Below the pieces are notes generated by a model. It saw nothing but the letters and a program-made list of their open reading frames with translations, was not told where the DNA came from and did no database searches. Positions 57,058 to 64,000 of a stretch of DNA of 64,000 nucleotides are shown piece by piece; the stretch's first letter is position 1; each line of letters opens with the position of its first letter. Made by a program: the position numbers and the translations under genes. The stretch comes from MWBF01 sp040772005 (GTDB lineage Bacteria; Chloroflexota; Anaerolineae; CG2-30-64-16), in assembly GCA_040772005.1 (NCBI GenBank), contig JAXGYZ010000002.1, positions 930,001-994,000 on the forward strand. The letters run 5' to 3'.

Positions 57058-57782
57058 CAGGCAGCCCCGTGACCCTCCTGGTCGTCACGGCGCACCCTGA
57101 CGATGAAGCGTTCGGCACGTCAGGGACGCTGGCGCGCTACGGCGCGGAAGGCATACGCACCGCGCTGGTCTGCGTCACGCGCGGGGAGGCCGGGCAGACG
57201 GGCGGGCTGGCCGATTCGCCCGCGGCCCTGGCCGAGCTGCGCAGCGATGAACTGCGCTGTTCGGCTCAACTCATCGGGCTGAGCGAACTGTACCTGCTGG
57301 ACTATCCGGACGGCGGAGCGGCTGCATGGAACCTGCCGGCGTTGACCGCGCAGTTCGGCGGGCTGATCGATGCGCTGCGACCGGAAGTCATCGTCACCTT
57401 CGACGAGCACGGCATCACGTATCACCCGGACCACATCGCGGTGCATCGCGCGGTGGTGGATGCCATCCGGGCCGCGCCCGATCACCTGGGCGTGCGGCGG
57501 CTGTTCTACCAGGTCGTCACCTGCCAGGAGCTGGCGAATCCGGAGGGCGCGAAGTTCGCGTGCGTCTCGCCCGACGCCGTCGAGGTGACGGTGGACATCA
57601 GCGCCTTCGAACAGGTCAAACGGGTCGCGCTGGCCTGTCACCGTTCGCAGAGTGCGGATACCGCGCAGATTCTATCTCTGCCGGAGGGCAGCATCGTCGC
57701 CGAGCATTATCTGCTGGGCTGGGCGGCCGACGGCTGGCAGCCGCCGCCCGGCTGCGGGGATCTGCTTGCCGGGCTGTCCTGA
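57054..57782 (+). CDS. PIG-L family deacetylase
   Basis: This is a 242-residue protein with the metal motif TAHPDDEAFGTSGTL (H14, D16, D17) and the second zinc histidine in HGITYHPDHIAVH. The family de-N-acetylates GlcNAc-containing substrates, including GlcNAc-PI, mycothiol or bacillithiol precursors; a thiol-precursor deacetylase is possible beside sulfur-amino-acid genes. ATGA overlap with yitJ implies coupled translation. Confidence 0.88.
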   Translation: MTGSPVTLLVVTAHPDDEAFGTSGTLARYGAEGIRTALVCVTRGEAGQTGGLADSPAALAELRSDELRCSAQLIGLSELYLLDYPDGGAAAWNLPALTAQFGGLIDALRPEVIVTFDEHGITYHPDHIAVHRAVVDAIRAAPDHLGVRRLFYQVVTCQELANPEGAKFACVSPDAVEVTVDISAFEQVKRVALACHRSQSADTAQILSLPEGSIVAEHYLLGWAADGWQPPPGCGDLLAGLS

Positions 57783-57792
57783 GCGGCACTCT

Positions 57793-57862
57793 CCCTCTCC
57801 TGACGCTGTGCGAGTTTAGGATTCGCACAGCGTCAGGAGAGGGGGCCGGGGGGTGAGGTTGA
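57793..57862. repeat. CCCTCTCC hairpin element, short form
   Basis: CCCTCTCCTGACGCTGTGCG with its complement CGCACAGCGTCAGGAGAGGG form a stem of about 20 bp. The right side ends GGGGGGTGAGG, like the ends of the element at 8728-8859. Confidence 0.75.
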
Positions 57863-57895
57863 GCCCCCCCATGCGCTAAGCGGGAGGCATAAACC

Positions 57896-58933
57896 ATGCG
57901 TGCGGTTGTCTTTTATCGCCACGGCGGGCCGGAGGTGCTTGAGTACCGCGAGGACATCCCCGTCCCGCAGCCTGCGGCGGACGAAGTGCTCGTGCAGGTG
58001 CGCTACGCCGCGCTGAACCGGCTGGATGACTTCGTGCGGACCGGTTGGAGGGGGCTGGACCTGGCCTTCCCCCATATTCTCGGCTCTGACTTCAGCGGCA
58101 TAGTCGCTGCGCTCGGTGCGGATGTGACGGGCTGGCGCGCGGGCCAGCGCGTGGTTGCCAACCCGACCCTCTGGTGCGGGCACTGCGCGCAGTGCACCGC
58201 GGGTTGCCATAACCGCTGCGACTCCTTTGCCATCCTGGGCGAGCACAGCGCGGGAGCCTACGCGGAGTTCGTGCGCGTGCCCGCGCGCAACCTGATCGCG
58301 ATCCCCGACGGCTATGGCGATGACGCCGCGGCCGCAGCGCCCTTAGTCGGGGTGACGGCCTGGCACATGCTGATCGGCGCCGGCAAGCTGCGCGCGGGGG
58401 AGACCGTGCTCGTGGTGGGCGCGGGTGGCGGCGTCAACAGCATGGCCATCCAGATTGCCCGGCTGGCCGGTGCGCAGGTCTACGTGGTCGCCGCTAATGC
58501 AGAGAAGGCGGCGAAAGCCCGTGACCTCGGTGCAGAGTGGACCGTGGACCGGCAGGCGGAGCCGAACTGGAGCCGTGCGGTCTGGGCCGCGACAGGCAAG
58601 CGCGGGGTGGATGTGGTCGTGGACAACGTGGGCCCGGCCACCTGGGGCTCCAGCCTGCGTGCGCTGGCGAAGGGCGGCCGGCTGCTGACCGTCGGCGGCA
58701 CGACCGGCTATGAGGCCGCGGTTCCGGTCAGCCTGATGTTCGGCAAACACCTCAGCATCATCGGCAGCACGATGGGCACCCAGGCGGACTTCGAGCAGGT
58801 CATGGCCCAGGTCTGGGCGGGCCGGTTGACGCCGGTCGTCGATTCGGTCTATCCGCTGGGAGACTATCCTGCAGCACTCCGGCGGATGCTGGACGGGGCC
58901 GCGTTCGGCAAGATCCTGGTGCAGGTCGCGTAG
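57896..58933 (+). CDS. MDR-superfamily oxidoreductase (structural zinc only)
   Basis: This is a 345-residue protein. ATG 57896 follows GGGAGG. Structural-zinc cysteines C94, C97, C100 and C108 are present, but the catalytic-zinc position reads AALNRLDD, with Asn replacing Cys, and GSDFSG replaces GHE. The NADP motif is VVGAGGGVNSMAIQIARLAG. Such proteins act as quinone oxidoreductases or enoyl/crotonyl-CoA reductases. It stands between repeats with no close partner. Confidence 0.85.
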   Translation: MRAVVFYRHGGPEVLEYREDIPVPQPAADEVLVQVRYAALNRLDDFVRTGWRGLDLAFPHILGSDFSGIVAALGADVTGWRAGQRVVANPTLWCGHCAQCTAGCHNRCDSFAILGEHSAGAYAEFVRVPARNLIAIPDGYGDDAAAAAPLVGVTAWHMLIGAGKLRAGETVLVVGAGGGVNSMAIQIARLAGAQVYVVAANAEKAAKARDLGAEWTVDRQAEPNWSRAVWAATGKRGVDVVVDNVGPATWGSSLRALAKGGRLLTVGGTTGYEAAVPVSLMFGKHLSIIGSTMGTQADFEQVMAQVWAGRLTPVVDSVYPLGDYPAALRRMLDGAAFGKILVQVA

Positions 58934-59001
58934 CTATCGTGCGCAAAGTTGCGTTCCGCCGCGACTGAATGGTCGATTGGCGGTTATGCATAGGGATTAC
59001 T

Positions 59002-60012
59002 ATGGGTATCAGTCTGTTACTCTCGCGCGGCCTGCTGGTGCAGGCGGTCAGCACAGCGCTGATTGCGGGCGGGGCAAACTACTATTTCACCCATCCGCAG
59101 CGGGTCGTCGCCGACCTGCCGCCCGACCTCGCGGAGCGCGGGCAGGAAGTCAGCCTGACCGCACAGGACGGCGCACTGCTGCATGCCGTCTGGCTCCCGG
59201 GCGCAGCCGGCCCGAACGGCCGACTCCATGATCGCACCATCGTTCATCATCATGGGTTCAACGGCAGCGCCGGCGTCATCCTGGCCCGCAAAGCGCTTTA
59301 CGAGCGCAAGCCCGTCAACCTGCCCGGGATTCATGCCCCCGGCATGACCGCGCCGGATATCCAACTGCCCAATCTCAGGTTGTTCGGCACGGAGGACCGG
59401 GAGCCGCTGTTTGCCTGGCCGCTGGTGCGCGCCGGGCTGGCCCAGGGGTTCAACTTCCTGCTCGTCGACGCGCGCGGGCACGGTCGCTCCGGCGGCGCAT
59501 GGGATGTGACCGGCGTCAAGCCCGTTGCAGACCTGCGGGGCTGGGCCAAGTGGCTGCGCGACACGCACGATCAGCTTTGGGTGGGTCTGTGGGGTCACTC
59601 GTTCGGCGCCGCGTTGGGCCTGGCGCTGGCCGCGCGACCGGCCGGCGGCGGCTTTGACGCGATGGTGCTGGACAGCCCGCCCATCCACAGCGAGGGGCTC
59701 TACTCCGGCGTGTTGCAGCGTCCCCTGTACCTGGCGGTGCAGACGGTCATGCGCCAACTCGGGAACCGGGAACTGCCGCGGCTGCTGGCCGACGCGCATG
59801 TGTGGATGCCGGTGCAGCTCATCCACGGCCAGGCCGACCGCACGGTGCCCGTCTGGCAGAGCGAGCGGGCCTACGCGCTCATCCAGGATCCGCAGCAACC
59901 GGAACGCAGCGAGCTATGGGTTGTGCCCGGCGCGGATCATCTCGAGGCGTTCGAGGTCGCGGCGGAGGAATACATCCGGCGGACGCTGGCCTGGTTCGAC
60001 CGGTGGCTGTGA
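59002..60012 (+). CDS. Alpha/beta hydrolase, membrane-anchored
   Basis: This is 336 residues from ATG 59002 (AGGGA site); an upstream ATG at 58969 lacks a site. An N-terminal hydrophobic segment (4-24) anchors it. The nucleophile elbow is WGHSFG (S200), the acid lies in HGQADRTVP and the histidine in PGADHLEAF. An insert of about 45 residues after the oxyanion strand HHHGFNGS is larger than usual. Substrate is unknown; serine hydrolases of this type cleave lipid, peptide or polyester bonds. Confidence 0.8.
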   Translation: MGISLLLSRGLLVQAVSTALIAGGANYYFTHPQRVVADLPPDLAERGQEVSLTAQDGALLHAVWLPGAAGPNGRLHDRTIVHHHGFNGSAGVILARKALYERKPVNLPGIHAPGMTAPDIQLPNLRLFGTEDREPLFAWPLVRAGLAQGFNFLLVDARGHGRSGGAWDVTGVKPVADLRGWAKWLRDTHDQLWVGLWGHSFGAALGLALAARPAGGGFDAMVLDSPPIHSEGLYSGVLQRPLYLAVQTVMRQLGNRELPRLLADAHVWMPVQLIHGQADRTVPVWQSERAYALIQDPQQPERSELWVVPGADHLEAFEVAAEEYIRRTLAWFDRWL

Positions 60013-60020
60013 GATGAATT

Positions 60021-60100
60021 AGGAATGAGTAATGAGTAAAGAGTAAGGGGTAAAGGAGATTTCGCTATTACTCGTTACTCCTTACTCGTTAGTCCTTCGG
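60021..60100. repeat. GAGTAA-type inverted repeat
   Basis: GAATGAGTAATGAGTAAAGA and TATTACTCGTTACTCCTTAC are opposite-strand runs of a GAGTAA unit between two co-oriented genes. Confidence 0.6.
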
Positions 60101-60117
60101 CCAAAGGAGTTCGTCAT

Positions 60118-60819
60118 TTGAAAAACGCACTCGTTGCCGTCTTGCGCTGGCTCATCGTCCTGCTGCTGCCCGTGGTCATTATCCTGCTGGCCGCACGGGT
60201 GATGGTCAACACCTGGTATCCGCGCTTCGAGTATGCGAAGCCGGACTTCCCGCCGGACCGCTACGGCTTTACCGCCGAGGAGCGGCTGGAGCTGGCGCTG
60301 GTCAACATCAATTATCTCAACCATCCCGACCCGCCGGATGTCGCCATCACCATGCTGCAGGAGCTGCGCATTCCGGGGACGAACCGGCTGCTCTTTACGA
60401 CCGACGAAATCCGGCACATGATCGATGTCAAGCGGCTGACCGATGTCCTGTGGCGCGTGCTGTTGGGTGCAGGGCTGGTCCTCGCGGCCAGCCTCATCGT
60501 GCTGCTGGCGCGGCGCGAGACGCGGGCGGAGGGCTATGCGGCCCTGTTCGGCGGCGGGCTGCTGACGACCGGCCTGCTGGTCCTGTTGATTCTTTTCGTG
60601 CTGCTGGCGTGGAACACCTTCTTCGTCATGTTCCACGATGTCTTCTTTCCGCCCGGCACCTGGACGTTCGACTGGAGCGACTCGCTCATCCGGCTCTTCC
60701 CCGACCGGTTTTGGTTCGATGCGGGGGTGCTGCTCGTCGGCGGCGCGTTGGTTGCGGGGATTAGCGTTACGCTCGTGGGATTCGTGTTGGGGCGGTCGCA
60801 ACGAAGGCGGCCACTGTAG
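60118..60819 (+). CDS. DUF1461 (TIGR01906-like) integral membrane protein
   Basis: This is a 233-residue protein with a TTG start after AAGGAG. Four hydrophobic segments (about 10-30, 112-130, 140-165, 200-222) and the conserved extracytoplasmic part with EERLELALVNINYL and FTTDEIRHMIDVK match the DUF1461 family. C-terminal FHDVFFPPGTWTFDWSDSLIRLFPDRFW is a strong family signature. The function is unknown. Its stop codon TAG is the start of a GGGGCGGGC REP-like element. Confidence 0.88.
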   Translation: MKNALVAVLRWLIVLLLPVVIILLAARVMVNTWYPRFEYAKPDFPPDRYGFTAEERLELALVNINYLNHPDPPDVAITMLQELRIPGTNRLLFTTDEIRHMIDVKRLTDVLWRVLLGAGLVLAASLIVLLARRETRAEGYAALFGGGLLTTGLLVLLILFVLLAWNTFFVMFHDVFFPPGTWTFDWSDSLIRLFPDRFWFDAGVLLVGGALVAGISVTLVGFVLGRSQRRRPL

Positions 60820-60842
60820 GGGCGGGCCTTGCACCCGCCTAA
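60817..60842. repeat. REP-like element at the DUF1461 stop codon
   Basis: TAGGGGCGGGC with CTT loop and GCACCCGCCTA resembles the CTGTAGG... palindromes at 32746 and 33446. The TAG is the stop codon of the DUF1461 gene. Confidence 0.65.
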
Positions 60843-60866
60843 TGATATTATGATTCGGGAGTTAGC

Positions 60867-62417
60867 ATGTCGCATCAAGACGGGATCGACCGCCTGCGCG
60901 AGATGAAATACCGCTCCGGCCTGGGCGGGGGCGAAGAACGCATCAAGCAGCAGCATGCCAAGGGCAAGCTCACCGCGCGCGAGCGCGTCGAGCTGCTGCT
61001 GGACAAGGGCAGCTTCACGGAACTGGATCGCTTCGTGACCCACCGGTCCACGGACTTCAGCATGGCCGAGCAGGAATATCTCGGTGATGGCGTCGTGACC
61101 GGGTATGGGACGATCGACCGCCGCTTGGTCTATGTCTTCTCGCAGGACTTCACCGTGTTGGGCGGCTCCCTGGGCGAGGCGCAGGCCGAGAAGATCTGCA
61201 AGGTCATGGAGCTCGCCATGAAGAACGGCGCGCCGATCATCGGGCTGAACGACTCCGGCGGCGCGCGCATCCAGGAAGGTGTGATGAGCCTGGGCGGCTA
61301 TGCCGACATCTTCCTGCGCAACACGCAGGCGTCCGGCGTCGTGCCGCAAATCAGCATCATCATGGGGCCGTGTGCGGGCGGCGCAGTCTACTCGCCCGCG
61401 ATCACCGATTTCATTGTCATGGTCAAGGACACGAGCTATATGTTCGTGACCGGGCCGGACGTGGTCAAGACGGTCACGCACGAGCAGGTGTCGTTCGAGG
61501 ACTTAGGCGGCGCGCTGACCCACGCGTCTACGAGCGGCGTGGCGCACTTCGCGGCAGAGGGCGAGGAGGACGCGGTTTTTCTGGTGCAGCGGCTCCTGAG
61601 CTATCTGCCGAGCAACAACATGGAAGACCCGCCCTTCGAACGCACGGAGGATGACCCGCTGCGCACCGACGAAGAACTGGAGCATATCATTCCGGAGGAG
61701 CCGAACAAGCCCTATGACATCCGCGACATCATCACGCGGGTCGTGGACAACGGCGAATTCCTGGAAATCATGCAGAACTATGCTGCCAATATCGTCATCG
61801 GTTATGCGCGGCTGGATGGCCGCAGCGTCGGCATCGTCGCCAACCAGCCGGCCGTGCTGGCGGGCGTCCTGGACATCGACGCCAGCGTGAAGGCCGCGCG
61901 CTTCGTGCGCTTCTGCGATGCGTTCAACATCCCGATCGTCACGTTGGTGGATGTGCCCGGCTTCCTGCCCGGCACGGTGCAGGAGCACGGCGGCATCATC
62001 CGTCACGGTGCAAAGCTCATCTATGCGTATGCGGAGGCCACCGTGCCCAAGCTGACCGTGGTCGTGCGCAAGGCCTACGGCGGGGCCTACTGCGTCATGA
62101 GCTCCAAGCATATGCGCGGGGACATCAACCTGGCCTGGCCGACGGGCGAGCTGGCCGTCATGGGACCGGAGGGCGCGGTCAATATCATCTTCCGCCGCGA
62201 GATTCAGGCGGCGGCCAACCCGGAGGAGACGCGCGCGCAGCTTGTGGCCGATTACCGGCAGAAGTTCGCCAATCCGTATGTGGCCGCCGCGCGCGGCTAT
62301 CTCGATGCGGTGATCGAGCCGCGCGAGACGCGCCTCCGGCTGATCAACGCGCTCGAAATGCTGCACAACAAGCGGGACACGAATCCGCCGAAGAAACACG
62401 GGAATATACCTTTGTAA
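60867..62417 (+). CDS. pccB: Acyl-CoA carboxylase, carboxyltransferase (beta) subunit
   Basis: This is a 516-residue protein with the two crotonase-like halves of propionyl/acetyl-CoA carboxylase beta: IIGLNDSGGARIQEGVMSLGGY...GPCAGGAVYSPAITDFIVMV and PIVTLVDVPGFLPGTVQEHGGIIRHGAKLIYAYAEATVPKLTVVVRKAYGGAYCVMSSK. It transfers carboxyl from biotin to propionyl-CoA or acetyl-CoA; a methylmalonyl-CoA decarboxylase role is less likely given the partner biotin carboxylase. It is 10 bp before that gene. Confidence 0.93.
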   Translation: MSHQDGIDRLREMKYRSGLGGGEERIKQQHAKGKLTARERVELLLDKGSFTELDRFVTHRSTDFSMAEQEYLGDGVVTGYGTIDRRLVYVFSQDFTVLGGSLGEAQAEKICKVMELAMKNGAPIIGLNDSGGARIQEGVMSLGGYADIFLRNTQASGVVPQISIIMGPCAGGAVYSPAITDFIVMVKDTSYMFVTGPDVVKTVTHEQVSFEDLGGALTHASTSGVAHFAAEGEEDAVFLVQRLLSYLPSNNMEDPPFERTEDDPLRTDEELEHIIPEEPNKPYDIRDIITRVVDNGEFLEIMQNYAANIVIGYARLDGRSVGIVANQPAVLAGVLDIDASVKAARFVRFCDAFNIPIVTLVDVPGFLPGTVQEHGGIIRHGAKLIYAYAEATVPKLTVVVRKAYGGAYCVMSSKHMRGDINLAWPTGELAVMGPEGAVNIIFRREIQAAANPEETRAQLVADYRQKFANPYVAAARGYLDAVIEPRETRLRLINALEMLHNKRDTNPPKKHGNIPL

Positions 62418-62427
62418 TGAGTAAACC

Positions 62428-63981
62428 ATGTTCAGAAAAGTCTTAATCGCCAATCGCGGCGAGATTGCCGTTCGGGTCATCCGGGCCTGCCAGGAGCGGG
62501 GGCAGCGAACGGTCGCCGTGTATTCGGATGCGGACCGCGCTGCGCTGCACGTGCGCTACGCGGACCAGGCCTATCGCATCGGCCCGCCGCCCGCGCGCGA
62601 GAGCTATCTCAACATCCCCGCGGTCATCGAAGCCGCGCTGGCCTCCGGCGCGGAGGCCGTCCACCCGGGCTACGGTTTTCTCTCCGAAAACGAGCAGTTC
62701 GCGGCTGCGGTGCAGGACGCCGGGCTGGCCTGGGTCGGTCCGCCGCCCGCGGCCATCCGGGCGATGGGCGACAAGGTGCAGGCGCGGCGCACGATGATCG
62801 CGGCCGGCGTGCCCGTCGTGCCCGGCAGCGATTCGGCGCCCGGCTGCGACCCCTGCGCCGGCCTGAGCGATGCCGAGGCCCTGGCCGCGGCAAAGGACCT
62901 GGGCTATCCTGTCCTGGTCAAGGCCGCGGCCGGCGGGGGCGGCAAGGGGATGCGCACGGTCATGGAGCCGTCCGAGCTCCCTCGCGCTCTGGCTGCGGCC
63001 CGTCGCGAGGCCAAGAGCGCGTTCGGGGATGACAACGTCTACCTGGAGAAGCTCATCACCCGCGCGCGGCACATCGAAATCCAGGTGCTCGCAGACAGCT
63101 TCGGCAACTGCATCCACCTGGGCGAGCGCGAGTGCTCCATCCAGCGCCGCCATCAGAAGCTCATCGAAGAGGCACCGTCGGTCGCGGTCACGCCGGAGCT
63201 GCGCGCGCAGATGGGCGAGATTGCCGTCCGCGCGGCGCAGGCAGTGGGTTACAGCAATGCCGGAACGGTCGAGTTCCTGTTGGATCGCGCGGGCAGTTTC
63301 TACTTCCTTGAGATGAACACCCGGTTGCAGGTCGAGCATCCTGTCACGGAGCTGGTGACGGGCGTGGACATCGTCAAGGAGCAGCTTGCGCTGGCCGCGG
63401 GTCGGCGGCTCCGCTGGACGCAGAACGACATCACGTTCAAGGGCGCGGCGATCGAATGCCGGATCAGCGCAGAAAACCCGTACAACAACTTCCTGCCGGA
63501 AGCGGGCAAGATCACGAGCCTGTTGGAGCCCACCGGACCGGGCGTCCGGCTGGAGAGCGGCATCTATGCGGGCTGGGAGGTCAGCCTGTACTACGACCCG
63601 CTGCTGGCGAAGCTCGTCGTCTGGGGCGAGACTCGGCCCGAGGCCATCCTGCGGATGCGCCGCGCGCTGGACGAGTACCGTATCGGGGGCATCCATACGA
63701 CCATTCCCTTCCATCAGCGGGTGATGGACAGCACGCGGTTCCAGGGCGGGCAGTTTGACACGAGCTTCGTGGATGGGCCGGATGGCTTCAAGATGGCGGC
63801 TGCGCCCAGCCGCAGCCTGGCGCAGGTCGCGGCGATTGCGGCCGCGCTGGTGGAGCACGAGAAGGAACAGCAGGCCGTCATCCTTTCGTCGCGTACCCCG
63901 TGCGATGACAACGGCATGCGCCAGTCCTTCTGGAAGCTCTCCACCCGCCCGCGCACCGAGCGCATGCGCAGCGGGAGCTGA
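62428..63981 (+). CDS. accC: Biotin carboxylase subunit of acyl-CoA carboxylase
   Basis: This is a 517-residue ATP-grasp protein: FRKVLIANRGEIAVRVIRACQE, VHPGYGFLSEN, KAAAGGGGKGMR, HIEIQVLADSFGN, ECSIQRRHQKLIEEAPS, FLEMNTRLQVEHPVTE. Length is above the usual 450 because of a Gln/Ser/Arg-rich tail from about residue 450. No biotinyl (BCCP) domain with MKM is present, so a separate carrier gene is expected, perhaps just downstream of the window. It forms an operon with the carboxyltransferase gene. Confidence 0.93.
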   Translation: MFRKVLIANRGEIAVRVIRACQERGQRTVAVYSDADRAALHVRYADQAYRIGPPPARESYLNIPAVIEAALASGAEAVHPGYGFLSENEQFAAAVQDAGLAWVGPPPAAIRAMGDKVQARRTMIAAGVPVVPGSDSAPGCDPCAGLSDAEALAAAKDLGYPVLVKAAAGGGGKGMRTVMEPSELPRALAAARREAKSAFGDDNVYLEKLITRARHIEIQVLADSFGNCIHLGERECSIQRRHQKLIEEAPSVAVTPELRAQMGEIAVRAAQAVGYSNAGTVEFLLDRAGSFYFLEMNTRLQVEHPVTELVTGVDIVKEQLALAAGRRLRWTQNDITFKGAAIECRISAENPYNNFLPEAGKITSLLEPTGPGVRLESGIYAGWEVSLYYDPLLAKLVVWGETRPEAILRMRRALDEYRIGGIHTTIPFHQRVMDSTRFQGGQFDTSFVDGPDGFKMAAAPSRSLAQVAAIAAALVEHEKEQQAVILSSRTPCDDNGMRQSFWKLSTRPRTERMRSGS

Positions 63982-64000
63982 GGACACATATCCCGTTTGT

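Overview
The window looks like a contiguous piece of a high-GC Chloroflexota (Anaerolineae-like) chromosome. The evidence is indirect: long Pro/Thr-rich linkers in exported proteins, a subtilase ending in an LFLPLVLGG tail, T-box leaders on tRNA synthetases, a DUF2723 membrane protein, a pgpH-ybeY-dgkA operon and dense families of intergenic palindromes. No phage or conjugative module was seen, and no rRNA or tRNA gene was recognised.

Layout. 1-4.5 kb: 3'-truncated lysine 2,3-aminomutase, rubredoxin-like protein, D-xylonate dehydratase and a MORN-type protein. 4.5-8.7 kb: T-box-controlled trpS, an aldo/keto reductase and two HAD phosphatases. 8.7-18.4 kb: etfBA, two giant envelope membrane proteins (one ending in an ILEI/FAM3-like domain), a methyltransferase and an SDR epimerase. 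18.5-25.1 kb: mtaB-yqeY-pgpH-ybeY-dgkA, then a URO-D-family protein and a Nudix hydrolase. 25.2-32.7 kb: moxR-DUF58-subtilase, divergent from a two-component system, then hicBA and pncC. 32.7-34.1 kb: a REP-associated tyrosine transposase (RAYT) followed by a 51-bp tandem array of palindromes. 34-45.4 kb: a deoxysugar/pentose catabolism island (rhamnose mutarotase, FGGY kinase, arabinose/fucose-isomerase-like enzyme, enolase-superfamily dehydratase, GH29 fucosidase, Zn alcohol dehydrogenase, two URO-D-like proteins). 45.4-48.7 kb: a membrane b-type cytochrome fused to eight haem-c motifs, plus a nine-haem cytochrome c. 49-53.1 kb: valS behind a vapBC toxin-antitoxin pair, all downstream of one T-box leader. 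53.1-64 kb: duplicated repeats, a TPR-like membrane protein, YitJ-type methionine/folate enzyme, PIG-L deacetylase, MDR oxidoreductase, alpha/beta hydrolase, DUF1461 protein and an acyl-CoA carboxylase beta/biotin-carboxylase pair.

Two things stand out. First, the RAYT sits between copies of a palindrome (arms GGACGGGTTG/CAACCCGTCC). Its downstream array has invariant 30-bp spacers, yet the single central base of the hairpin flips between G and C from unit to unit. A second palindrome family here also shows its loop inverted inside conserved flanks. Several palindromes touch or supply the stop codons of neighbouring genes. Second, a T-box leader whose specifier aligns as GUC (Val) lies upstream of vapB-vapC-valS, so toxin-antitoxin expression appears wired to valyl-tRNA charging. 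The trpS T-box has UGG at the aligned position, before the same 10-nt block.

Start codons were chosen from ribosome-binding sites. Three genes have well-formed promoters whose -10 box lies only 6-7 nt before the ATG, implying leaderless mRNAs. All functions are inferred from sequence reading only; no database search was run.
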